Source: Verrucomicrobiota bacterium (GTDB lineage Bacteria; Verrucomicrobiota; Verrucomicrobiia; Opitutales; Opitutaceae). From it: DNA of 56,865 bases. The notes under the pieces are model-generated. The model saw nothing but the letters and a program-made list of their open reading frames with translations. It searched no databases and had not been told where the DNA came from. The stretch covers positions 1 to 56,865 of the forward strand of contig JAEZDN010000069.1 in NCBI GenBank assembly GCA_023433275.1, read 5' to 3'. Below, one piece after another: positions 8,774-16,815 of this stretch. The position numbers were made by a program, and so were the translations under genes. How positions within the stretch are numbered: the stretch's first letter is position 1; every line of letters begins with the position of its first letter.

Positions 8774-9348
8774 CGGTTGATCCCCACCGGGAACCATATC
8801 TCGTGACGCGTTTCCTGCGGCACGGGAGCGGTCGCGCTCGGCAAGCGATAGGGCCAGCTCACCCGCACCGCCAGGGCCATCGCGGAATCCGAGCTTTCGA
8901 ACCGCCACGGCTCCTCGGGAAATTTCCAGCACTCGACCAGGAAATATTGTTCCACCTCCGCGATCGCGTGAGCCGGCGACGGGCCGTAATCCAGCGCGTT
9001 CAATCGGCCGCCGTCTCGCGTCGCCACCAGCGCCAAGCCGTCGATCGGCGGGCTCGCCAGGGTCGGCGCCTGGGCCGCCAGGGCTTCCAGGCCGGTGGCC
9101 GCCAGTCTCTTGAGTTCAATGCGCACCGCATCGGGCAGACGGGCGGCCACCAGACGATCCTGCGTTTCCGTGCCGCGACCTGTCAGCGCCGGCAACAAGG
9201 CGAGCACCACGACAATCGAGCCTGCAAACAGCGCGACCGCCACGACCACCTCGATCAGGGAAAAGGCAACGGAACCGCAACAAGCATACCGCTCGACCGC
9301 CGAGGTGTCGGCCGGGGTATTTCGAAAACGACTGCGCGACACGATCAC
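8770..9348 (-). CDS. GspI/PilV-like pseudopilin (Verru_Chthon cassette B-like)
   Basis: A 192-residue prepilin-like protein with VAFSLIEVVVAVALFAG near residue 30; the EVxVAxALFA pattern is characteristic of GspI/PilV minor pseudopilins. It uses a GTG start six bases after the preceding stop, and its TGA stop overlaps the next ATG. The Ala before the mature Phe is shared with its operon neighbours. The C-terminal part is a compact soluble domain with no catalytic motif. It is presumably an inner-membrane-anchored minor component of a fibre. Confidence 0.75.
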   Translation of the reverse strand: MIVSRSRFRNTPADTSAVERYACCGSVAFSLIEVVVAVALFAGSIVVVLALLPALTGRGTETQDRLVAARLPDAVRIELKRLAATGLEALAAQAPTLASPPIDGLALVATRDGGRLNALDYGPSPAHAIAEVEQYFLVECWKFPEEPWRFESSDSAMALAVRVSWPYRLPSATAPVPQETRHEIWFPVGINR

Positions 9349-9354
9349 CGGATT

Positions 9355-10134
9355 CTAAAACGACTGCCGCCCGTTCAGCAGAGCCGGGATTCCGTATGCG
9401 CCGAGCACCACGCCTCGCACCCCATCCGGATTAAAGAGCCGGACCGGCGGGTCCCCCGGCGCACGGGACCCCGCCTCGCGCCCGGCACCATTCGCCAGGA
9501 TGAGCATTCCTCGCGGCGGCGGGCCTGCCGCGAGCGGGGCAAGCGTTCCGTTGGACGTGTAGCAGACCCCCGTCCACGCCCGGACGTTCCCTTCGCCCTC
9601 GAGTGCCGCGAGCACGGTTTGGTTTCTGAAAACTCCCGACACCAGGTCCTCGCCCGGGTCCGAAACGCGCCGCCAATGTGCCGGCTCCGCCACCAATCCT
9701 GGGGTCGATCCCAGTGAAGCTGGCACCACATACACCCCGGGCGGCAGCGAAACTACCTGCACGGTGGCCCACTCGGCGGGATTCGCCCCGGGCTGACGCG
9801 CCACCTGCAGCACCAACTCGCGCAAGTACCCCTCACCCGCCGCCGGATCCGCCGCGACCAGCACGCGGCAATGCCGGCCAGTCGACACCGCTTTCAGTCG
9901 CGCCGAGGTGATGAGGTTCACCACCGTCGCCTGCCCTGCCTCGAGTGCCGCACTGGAACCACGCCCACCCAGCCCGACAAGGAGGAAACCCGACAACCCG
10001 GCGATCACCGAGATGACGACAAGCATCTCGAGCAGCGTGAACGCACTTCGGACACCATGGAAACCGCGCCCGGCCTCCGATTCCCGGGCCGCATTCGGGA
10101 TCCTTCCAACTCGCACTGTGCTTCTCATTTCCAA
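9355..10134 (-). CDS. GspH/FimT-like pseudopilin (Verru_Chthon cassette D-like)
   Basis: A 259-residue prepilin-like protein. The N-terminal region has SAFTLLEMLVVISVIAGLSG from about residue 30, then VNLITSARLKAVSTGR, the helix pattern of GspH/FimT minor pilins, and a soluble beta-rich C-terminal domain. It overlaps the preceding gene by ten bases. As in the neighbours, the processing site has Ala before Phe. The assignment to GspH rests on helix pattern and on its place between G and I genes. Confidence 0.75.
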   Translation of the reverse strand: MEMRSTVRVGRIPNAARESEAGRGFHGVRSAFTLLEMLVVISVIAGLSGFLLVGLGGRGSSAALEAGQATVVNLITSARLKAVSTGRHCRVLVAADPAAGEGYLRELVLQVARQPGANPAEWATVQVVSLPPGVYVVPASLGSTPGLVAEPAHWRRVSDPGEDLVSGVFRNQTVLAALEGEGNVRAWTGVCYTSNGTLAPLAAGPPPRGMLILANGAGREAGSRAPGDPPVRLFNPDGVRGVVLGAYGIPALLNGRQSF

Positions 10135-10808
10135 CTGAAGATAAATTCAGGGTTCGCCGCCGTTGCCGTCGGTGCAGGCGCGTAGAACGCCACGCCGGCG
10201 CGAATTCCTCCGGGCGGCATCTCGCTCGGGGCCGGCGCAATGCCACCCACCGGCGGAAGCGAGGCATAGTCGTCGCCCGCCCTGATCGTTCCGTCGAGAT
10301 CGCGATCCACCAACACCGCGATCTCGGTGTTCTCGAAAGCGTCGCACACCAGGCCCGCCGCGTTCAGCTCACTGCTCGCAAACGTGTGAAACCGTATCGC
10401 CTTCCGGTTCTGCGCCGCGGCGATGCCTCCGGCCACCGTTGCGGTCCCATCCCGCCGGCGGCCAGACAACACGTCGTGGAATCGATGCTCCTCCGCCGTC
10501 ACCCCGCCATTCACGAGGCCGCCCGCACCCAGCGCCGGATAATAACCATACTCGCCGCGAAACGCCTCGATTGCGGCCGCCCACTGCGCGAACTGCACTT
10601 TCGTCCGCGCGACGTTCGCGGACCGCTTCGCCCCACCCACGCTCGGAAAAATCAAAGCGGCCAGGATGCCCACCACCGCCACGACGCACAGCAACTCAAC
10701 CAGCGTGAACGCCGCCGCTCGCGCCCTCGGTTCACTCCGCGGTTCCCCTCCCCTGCGTCCGCGGATCACGGGGGTCGGCCGTTCGTTCTCGTCGTGCTCG
10801 TTCTTCAT
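10125..10808 (-). CDS. GspG-like pseudopilin with a DxDxDG calcium-loop motif
   Basis: A 227-residue type II secretion major-pseudopilin-like protein. It has AAFTLVELLCVVAVVGILAA near residue 32, the amphipathic helix with FAQWAAAIEAFRGEYGYYPAL, and later DRDLDGTIRAGDDY, a DxDxDG loop of the calcium-binding kind. Calcium binding stabilises GspG in classical systems; here that is an inference. The ATG directly follows the previous stop. There are two GspG-like genes in tandem, which is unusual because most T2SS operons have one. The 32-residue leader is long. Confidence 0.75.
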   Translation of the reverse strand: MKNEHDENERPTPVIRGRRGGEPRSEPRARAAAFTLVELLCVVAVVGILAALIFPSVGGAKRSANVARTKVQFAQWAAAIEAFRGEYGYYPALGAGGLVNGGVTAEEHRFHDVLSGRRRDGTATVAGGIAAAQNRKAIRFHTFASSELNAAGLVCDAFENTEIAVLVDRDLDGTIRAGDDYASLPPVGGIAPAPSEMPPGGIRAGVAFYAPAPTATAANPEFIFSWK

Positions 10809-11339
10809 TCATTGGCCCGCATGAATGTTGTCGGCATTGCCTGGCGCCGTGACATCTGGGAATCCACCTGAAAGCAGGGTCCCATAATTCAACTGGTCCG
10901 GACCCGGCGAACTCAGGACGTATGCCGGATTGATCCAGCCCGGCGCGGATTTATAGGCGTACACGTAAGGCTGCCCCCACGGGTCGAGCAGCACGGCGGT
11001 TTCATTTCCCTGCGGATCCGCACTCATCGTGAACCTCGCGGCGTCGATCAGCGCTCGCCCGGCGTGCCGCCTCTGATCCGGCCCGCGCTGCCCCATCAAT
11101 GCCTGCAGAAAGTGTGATGAATCGTCAGTCCGCGGGAAATCCCCGTGCGTCGCCTTGTAGGACTCGAGCGCCGCCGCCAGCACCGCCAACTCCGCTCGCG
11201 CGCGAGCCACTTTCCCCCTCTCCACCGCGCTCTGCCCTGCGCCGATCACGATGGCGGTGAGGATCGCCACTACCGCGATCACCGCCAGCAATTCGAGCAG
11301 CGTGAACGCCCGCGGACCCCAATCAGCACCCAAGCCCAT
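10809..11339 (-). CDS. GspG-like pseudopilin, first gene of the operon
   Basis: A 176-residue GspG-like protein: RAFTLLELLAVIAVVAILTA, then the helix and LESYKATHGDFP, then LLDPWGQPYVYAYKS, which is the hallmark C-terminal DPWGxPYxY motif of GspG. Starting at 11339 (MGLGADWG) gives a normal ten-residue leader; a start at 11429 would add 30 residues containing repeat-like sequence. It heads a six-gene operon (G-G-H-I-J-K) transcribed towards the tRNA. No GspE, F, D, L or M gene lies in the window. Confidence 0.8.
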   Translation of the reverse strand: MGLGADWGPRAFTLLELLAVIAVVAILTAIVIGAGQSAVERGKVARARAELAVLAAALESYKATHGDFPRTDDSSHFLQALMGQRGPDQRRHAGRALIDAARFTMSADPQGNETAVLLDPWGQPYVYAYKSAPGWINPAYVLSSPGPDQLNYGTLLSGGFPDVTAPGNADNIHAGQ

Positions 11340-11445
11340 GCGTGCCGGCACTCCAAAGCTTCCAGTCGGAGTCAGGCCGGCCCGCCCCCTCACGGAACAT
11401 GGAGGCACGGAGTTGGCGGGCGGAATCATGGGGCCGTGCGCGTAC

Positions 11446-11473
11446 GAACGCCGGCGGGCCCGCGCCGGCGTTC
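11446..11473. repeat. perfect 11-bp stem palindrome between acs and the pseudopilin operon
   Basis: GAACGCCGGCG and CGCCGGCGTTC enclose a six-base loop, ten bases past the stop codon of acs on the minus strand. There is no T tract, so it is not a classic intrinsic terminator, but it could end or protect the acs transcript. Confidence 0.6.
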
Positions 11474-11483
11474 TCCAATGTAA

Positions 11484-13442
11484 TCAGTCCTCGGCCTGCA
11501 GGGCGGCGATGACCGAGAAGTCCTCGAGCGTCGTGGTGTCGCCCTTCACACTCCCCGTGGTCGCCAGTTCCTTGAGCAGGCGGCGCATGATTTTTCCCGA
11601 TCGCGTCTTCGGCAGGGCCGCCGCGAAGCGCACCTGATCCGGCTTGGCGAGCGAGCCGATCTCCTTGCCGACGTGCGCCCGCAGGGCCTCCTTGAGTTCC
11701 TCACTGGCGGTCTGGCCGGACTTGAGCGACACGAATACCACGAGCGACTGGCCCTTGAGTTCGTCCGGCCGCCCCACCGCCGCGGCCTCGGCCACGGCAG
11801 GATGCGACACGAGCGCGCTCTCCACTTCGGCCGTGCCGATGCGGTGGCCGGAAACGTTGAGCACATCATCGATGCGGCCAATCACCCAGAAATAGCCGTC
11901 CTTGTCCTGCCGCGCGCCATCGCCCGTGAAATAGTAGCCGGGATGCTTCGGGAATTCCGAGTAATACGCCTTCTTGAAGCGCTCATCGTCCCCCCAAAGC
12001 GTGCGCAGCATCGACGGCCAGGGCTGCGTCAGCACGAACTTGCCGCCCGTGTTGCGCGGCACTTCGTTGCCGTCGGAATCGACAACCATCGCCTTGACGC
12101 CGAAAAACGGCAGCGTGGCCGAGCCCGGCTTGGTCGGCGTGATGCCGGGGATCGGCGTCACCATGATCGAACCCGTCTCGGTCTGCCACCACGTGTCCAC
12201 GATCGGGCACTTCTTTTTGCCGATCATCTTGTGATACCACATCCACGCCTCCGGGTTGATCGGCTCGCCCACCGAACCAAGCAGGCGCAGCGAGTCGAGC
12301 CGGTGCCGCAGGACGTAATTGTCGCCCCAGCGCATGAATGCGCGGATCGCCGTCGGCGCGGTGTAGAGGATCGTCAGCCCATGGCGGTCGATCATCTGCC
12401 AGAACCGGTCAGGCTCGGGCTGGTTCGGCGCGCCTTCATAAAGGAACACCGTCGAGCCGTTCGAGAGGAGCCCGTACACAACGTAACTGTGTCCCGTGAT
12501 CCAGCCGATGTCCGCCGAGCAGAAATACCGGTCGTTTTCCTTCAGGTCGAAAACGTAATGCGAGCTCAACTTCGCGCCGAGCAGGTAACCGGCCGACGTG
12601 TGCAGCACACCCTTCGGCTTTCCCGTGGAACCCGAGGTGTACAAAATGAACAGCGGGTGCTCGGAATCGAACGCCTTCGCCGTATGCCGGTTCGGCGCGC
12701 CTTCCCAGGCCTCCTTCCACCAAACGTCGCGGCCTTCCACCATCGTCACCGGATTGCCGCAACGCTTGACCACCATCACGCTGTGCACCGACGGCGCGCC
12801 CGCGATCGCCTTGTCGACGTTGGCCTTCAGTTCGATGATCTTTCCGCGGCGCCAGCCGCCATCCGCCGTGATCACCAGCTTGGCCTGGCAATCGTTCACG
12901 CGATCCTTGATCGCCTCCGCACTGAAACCGCCGAAAATCACCGTGTGCACGGCGCCGACGCGCGCGCATGCCAGCATGGCGATCACCGCCTCGGGAATCA
13001 TCGGCATGTAGATCGCCACGCGATCGCCCGCCTTGATCCCCAGATTCTCCATGAAATGCGCCATGCGGCACACGTGGAAGTGCAGCTGCCGATACGTGAT
13101 CGTCCGCACATCGCCGGGTTCACCCTCGAAAATCAGCGCCGCCTTGTTCTCGCGGGCCGTCCCGATGTGCCGGTCGAGACAGTTTTCCGAGACGTTTAAC
13201 TTCCCACCCACAAACCACTTGGCGTGCGGCGGCTTCCACTGCAGGACTTGGCGGAACGGCTTGCGCCACACGAGGTGCTCGTTCGCCTGTTTTGCCCAAA
13301 ACTTGTCTGGAGCGTTGACAGACTCGGCGTACATCCTACGGTAAGTGGCGAAACTCCCAAGGTTTGCTTGGTTCTTGAATTCAGCCGATGGTTTGAAAAT
13401 CCGGCTTTCGCGAGACACCGAGGTAATCGTTTGGTCCGTCAC
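11484..13442 (-). CDS. acs: acetyl-CoA synthetase (acetate--CoA ligase)
   Basis: A 652-residue cytoplasmic AMP-forming ligase that makes acetyl-CoA from acetate, ATP and CoA. It has the N-terminal ACAS_N region, the ATP/AMP signature YTSGSTGKPKG at about 268-278, GYYFTGDGARQDKDGYFWVIGR, and PKTRSGKIMRR with the catalytic lysine (about 617) that is regulated by acetylation in other bacteria. The length is typical. The GTG start at 13442 is chosen because AGGAG lies eight bases before it, one of the few clear ribosome binding sites here. It is divergent from rho. No acetylase or deacetylase gene is adjacent. Confidence 0.97.
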   Translation of the reverse strand: MTDQTITSVSRESRIFKPSAEFKNQANLGSFATYRRMYAESVNAPDKFWAKQANEHLVWRKPFRQVLQWKPPHAKWFVGGKLNVSENCLDRHIGTARENKAALIFEGEPGDVRTITYRQLHFHVCRMAHFMENLGIKAGDRVAIYMPMIPEAVIAMLACARVGAVHTVIFGGFSAEAIKDRVNDCQAKLVITADGGWRRGKIIELKANVDKAIAGAPSVHSVMVVKRCGNPVTMVEGRDVWWKEAWEGAPNRHTAKAFDSEHPLFILYTSGSTGKPKGVLHTSAGYLLGAKLSSHYVFDLKENDRYFCSADIGWITGHSYVVYGLLSNGSTVFLYEGAPNQPEPDRFWQMIDRHGLTILYTAPTAIRAFMRWGDNYVLRHRLDSLRLLGSVGEPINPEAWMWYHKMIGKKKCPIVDTWWQTETGSIMVTPIPGITPTKPGSATLPFFGVKAMVVDSDGNEVPRNTGGKFVLTQPWPSMLRTLWGDDERFKKAYYSEFPKHPGYYFTGDGARQDKDGYFWVIGRIDDVLNVSGHRIGTAEVESALVSHPAVAEAAAVGRPDELKGQSLVVFVSLKSGQTASEELKEALRAHVGKEIGSLAKPDQVRFAAALPKTRSGKIMRRLLKELATTGSVKGDTTTLEDFSVIAALQAED

Positions 13443-13448
13443 AAGTTT

Positions 13449-13453
13449 CTCCT
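13449..13453 (-). promoter_or_regulatory. Shine-Dalgarno site deciding the acs start
   Basis: AGGAG on the minus strand within AGAGGAGAAACTTGTG. It fixes the GTG at 13442 as the start of acs. Most genes in the window have no such site. Confidence 0.7.
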
Positions 13454-13558
13454 CTGATTTTATTTGGGGTTGAAGCTAAGCGTTTTGAGGAATGCATCCG
13501 ACGGATTGCGCGGTCAAGCCCAGGGAGCATTCCACCCACCCGTATTTGTCGCATTTGT

Positions 13559-14737
13559 ATGGATAAAGAAAATCCGCCCGCCACTCCCCCCGAGTCGCAG
13601 GCTCCCACCCCCGCCCCGGCCCCGCCGGCCGAAAACACCATCCGTGTCGAAGGCATCCTCGACATCGATAACAGCCGCAACGGCCAGTTGCTGGACCTGA
13701 ATAAATTCGGCAAACGCCGCCCCACGGACCCCTTCGTGCCGCGCGAACTGATCCGCCGCTTCCACCTGCAACAGGGCAGCATCATCACCGCCACCGCCAC
13801 GCCCGATCCTCGCTTCCCGAATCCCAAGATCCGCTTCATCGAGAAGGTCGACGGCCTCGAGATTGACGAACGCCGCCGCAAGACCGAGTTCGCCAACCTC
13901 ACCACCGTCACGCCCGACAAGCAGCTCCGCCTCGAGCACAAGGACGGCCGCATGACCACCCGCGTCGTCGACCTCTTCTGCCCCATCGGCAAGGGCACCC
14001 GCGGTCTCATCGTCGCCCCGCCCCGCACCGGCAAGACCACCTACCTGCGCGACATCGCCCTCGGCGTGCTTCAAAATCATCCCGAATGCCACGTCATGAT
14101 CCTCCTCGTCGACGAGCGCCCCGAGGAAGTCACCGACTTCAAGCGCAACGTCCCCGCCGAGGTCTGGGCCTCCTCCAACGACGATCCGGTCGAGAACCAC
14201 ATCCGCATCGCCGACCTCTGCATCGAGCGCGCCAAGCGCCTCGTCGAGTCCGGCAAGGACGTCGTCCTCCTCATCGACTCCCTCACCCGCCTGGCCCGCG
14301 CCCACAACACCGCCAAGAACTCCGGGCGCACCGGCTCCGGCGGCCTCGACGTCCGCGCCCTCGAGAAACCCCGCCAGCTCTTCGCCTCCGCCCGCAACAC
14401 CGAGGACGGCGGCTCGCTCACCATCATCGCCTCCATCCTCGTGGAAACCGGCTCCCGCATGGACGACATCATCTTCCAGGAATTCAAGGGCACCGGCAAC
14501 ATGGAGCTCGTCCTCGACCGGAAGGCCGCCGAAATGCGCATCTGGCCGGCCGTCAACGTCCAGTCCTCCGGCACCCGCCGCGAGGAACTCCTCATCGACC
14601 CCAAGAAACTCGAGGGCATCCACTTCTTCCGCCGCGCCCTCGTCCAGCAGAAGATCGAGGAAGCCACCGACACCATGGTCACCCGCCTGGGCAAGACCAA
14701 GACCAACGAGGAGTTCCTCAAGCTCATCACGAAGTAA
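13559..14737 (+). CDS. rho: transcription termination factor Rho
   Basis: A 392-residue hexameric RNA helicase that ends transcription at Rho-dependent sites. A proline- and alanine-rich N-terminus (about 1-30) replaces the usual Rho_N domain; then comes the cold-shock-like RNA-binding domain (GILDIDNSRNGQLLD, FVPRELIRRF) and the ATPase core with the P-loop APPRTGKTT (about 155-163), LLVDERPEEV and the Q/R-loop region SGGLDVRALEKP. The C-terminus ends NEEFLKLI as usual for Rho. It is slightly shorter than the common 420 residues. It is divergent from acs. Confidence 0.96.
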   Translation: MDKENPPATPPESQAPTPAPAPPAENTIRVEGILDIDNSRNGQLLDLNKFGKRRPTDPFVPRELIRRFHLQQGSIITATATPDPRFPNPKIRFIEKVDGLEIDERRRKTEFANLTTVTPDKQLRLEHKDGRMTTRVVDLFCPIGKGTRGLIVAPPRTGKTTYLRDIALGVLQNHPECHVMILLVDERPEEVTDFKRNVPAEVWASSNDDPVENHIRIADLCIERAKRLVESGKDVVLLIDSLTRLARAHNTAKNSGRTGSGGLDVRALEKPRQLFASARNTEDGGSLTIIASILVETGSRMDDIIFQEFKGTGNMELVLDRKAAEMRIWPAVNVQSSGTRREELLIDPKKLEGIHFFRRALVQQKIEEATDTMVTRLGKTKTNEEFLKLITK

Positions 14738-14789
14738 ATTTCGCCCTTGCCCGCCGCCACCTCCACCAACCACCCTGACCGTTCCCTGA

Positions 14790-16547
14790 ATGAATAGTTT
14801 CTCCGAGCAATGCCTCGATATGGCCCGTTCGATGTTGAGCCACAACCTCGACTCGATCAACGCCGACGGCACCGTCACTCCGATCAGTTCCGAACCCTCC
14901 CGCTCCGATGAGCCGGGTCACGTCGCCTTCGCCCTCGGCGAATACTACCGCGCCACCGGCGAGACCACCCTGAAGGGTCACGACCTCATCGACCTCACCG
15001 CCCGCTGCGTCACCGCCCAGGCCTTCACCGAGCCCGCCCACGAGAACGGCCTCGCCTACGCCTCGCTCGGCCTCCTCTCCTTCGGCCCCTCCAAGGAACG
15101 CAACGCCGTCTGGGAACGCCTCGTCGAGGAAACCCGCGAGCGCCTCGACAAGCTCCTGCTCACCCGCAGCGACTACGACAATTACTGGCAGGCCTTCAAC
15201 ATCGCCAAGGCCGTCTGCCGCTACAGCCTCGGCCTCTCCAAGAAGGACGAGACCTCGCGCCTCATCGAGCGCATGGTCGAACGCATCGAGCAGACCAGCT
15301 CCTCCGGCTTCTTCGACGACGCCGAGAAGGGCTTCGGCGGCCACTTCAATCTCTACGGCGTGATGACCCTCGCGTTCACCCGCTCGGCGCTCCAACTCCA
15401 CGCCAACTCCGCCCTCCGCGAGCGCAAGCTGCCCACCCTCCGCACCTACGCCGAGAAGTACATCAAGATGATGCCCGACCTCGTCCGCGCCGACGGCCTG
15501 GGCTGGGCCTACGGCCGCTCGGCCGGCGCCTACGGGCAGATGCATTGCATCACCCTCATCCTGCAGGGCCTGCGCGACAACTGGATCCCCGATGACCAGA
15601 AGAACAAGTACTTCGATATCCTCCGCCGCCTGTTCTATTACTTCTTCCAGACCTACCTGGACCAGGAACACGGCTTCCTCGACATCCGCGACGACGAGCG
15701 CACCGCCTATGCCTCCCACACGACGCGCATGGCCAACTTCGACGCCGCGCGCTACCTCTGCCAGTGGGCCCGCCTCGCCAAAACCGTGCAGATGCCCGAC
15801 AACGTCAAGGCCGAGCCCAACCGCACCAGCGGCCGCTTCGTCATCTACGACAAGAGCAACCGCAAGGAACAGGGCCTGTTCCTCTACCGCGACGCCGAGT
15901 CCGGTCTCCACGTCCAGTTGCCCCTCGTCAGCTCCGGCACGGATTGCACCGCCGACAACCTCGCGTTCCCCCACTGCCCGGGTGTCTTCGACTGGCCCAA
16001 CAACGTTTACCTCCCGGTGATGGTTCCCGAGCTCACCTTCGGCGAACACGTCACCGTCCCGTCCTTCTATGGCCAGAAATGCGTCACCGGACTCGGCCTC
16101 AAGAATTCGTTCTATTTCCGCTACGAGCAGCCGGAACTGATCAACACCATGGAAGAGCTCGCCCGCGGCATCGGCAGCGTGAAGGTCCAGTGGTCCTTCA
16201 CCGGCAGCAAGATCACCGCCGAGTTCGCCTACACCGTCAAAAACCAGGTCCAGCTCGACAAGTTCCGCATGGCCCTGGTCATCGGCGCCCCGCACTCGAA
16301 GTATCGCATGGGCACCTCACCCGCCCTCGGCGCGCAAGGTCACCGCTGCTCGGTGCTCAAGGACGACTTCCACGCCAACTGGGCCGAAACCGAGGTCGTC
16401 ACCGCCGACCCGGTCTACAAGACGAATTTCGGCAAGCTGCACTACGTCCAGATGTTCGTCCGCGACCATCCGCTCATCATGCGCCCCGGCCAGGTCTACC
16501 GCCTGTCCGTCGCCTTCGACCCGGATCTCACCGTCGTCGACGCCTGA
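14790..16547 (+). CDS. conserved protein of unknown function, predicted helical toroid plus beta domain
   Basis: A 585-residue protein with no signal peptide or membrane segment. The first 340 residues are helical with regularly spaced aromatic and histidine residues (DNYWQAFNIAKA, GLGWAYGRSAGAYGQMHC), reminiscent of the alpha/alpha toroids of glycan lyases and six-hairpin glycosidases. The remainder looks beta-rich. I cannot identify catalytic residues, and the apparently cytoplasmic location argues against an extracellular lyase. It starts 52 bases after rho and shares its strong codon bias, so it may be co-transcribed and well expressed. An intrinsic terminator follows. Confidence 0.7.
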   Translation: MNSFSEQCLDMARSMLSHNLDSINADGTVTPISSEPSRSDEPGHVAFALGEYYRATGETTLKGHDLIDLTARCVTAQAFTEPAHENGLAYASLGLLSFGPSKERNAVWERLVEETRERLDKLLLTRSDYDNYWQAFNIAKAVCRYSLGLSKKDETSRLIERMVERIEQTSSSGFFDDAEKGFGGHFNLYGVMTLAFTRSALQLHANSALRERKLPTLRTYAEKYIKMMPDLVRADGLGWAYGRSAGAYGQMHCITLILQGLRDNWIPDDQKNKYFDILRRLFYYFFQTYLDQEHGFLDIRDDERTAYASHTTRMANFDAARYLCQWARLAKTVQMPDNVKAEPNRTSGRFVIYDKSNRKEQGLFLYRDAESGLHVQLPLVSSGTDCTADNLAFPHCPGVFDWPNNVYLPVMVPELTFGEHVTVPSFYGQKCVTGLGLKNSFYFRYEQPELINTMEELARGIGSVKVQWSFTGSKITAEFAYTVKNQVQLDKFRMALVIGAPHSKYRMGTSPALGAQGHRCSVLKDDFHANWAETEVVTADPVYKTNFGKLHYVQMFVRDHPLIMRPGQVYRLSVAFDPDLTVVDA

Positions 16548-16570
16548 TCGCCGCGAGCGCCACATTTTCG

Positions 16571-16602
16571 GGGCGGGGTTTCCAAACCCCGCCCTTTTCT
16601 TT
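16571..16602 (+). terminator. intrinsic terminator after the rho-linked gene
   Basis: GGGCGGGGTTT and AAACCCCGCCC form an eleven-pair stem around CC, followed by TTTTCTTT. It lies 24 bases after the stop of the 585-residue protein and so closes that transcription unit. Confidence 0.88.
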
Positions 16603-16815
16603 GGGCCCAGGCCCCGCGCCTTGCTCGTCTTTAAGACGACCTCGTCCCTGTTCCACGGGCCCTCGCCCTTGCTGGGGCGCGGCTTGGGCTACGCCCTCCG
16701 AACGCGCCCGCCCGCCGGCGCTTGTTGATGGACGACCGCCGCCTTGCTCTCCCGCATCAGTGAGATCGCCCGAATTTCGTCTCCGCGCCGGCCTGCTTCG
16801 ACCACTGCTGCCGTC

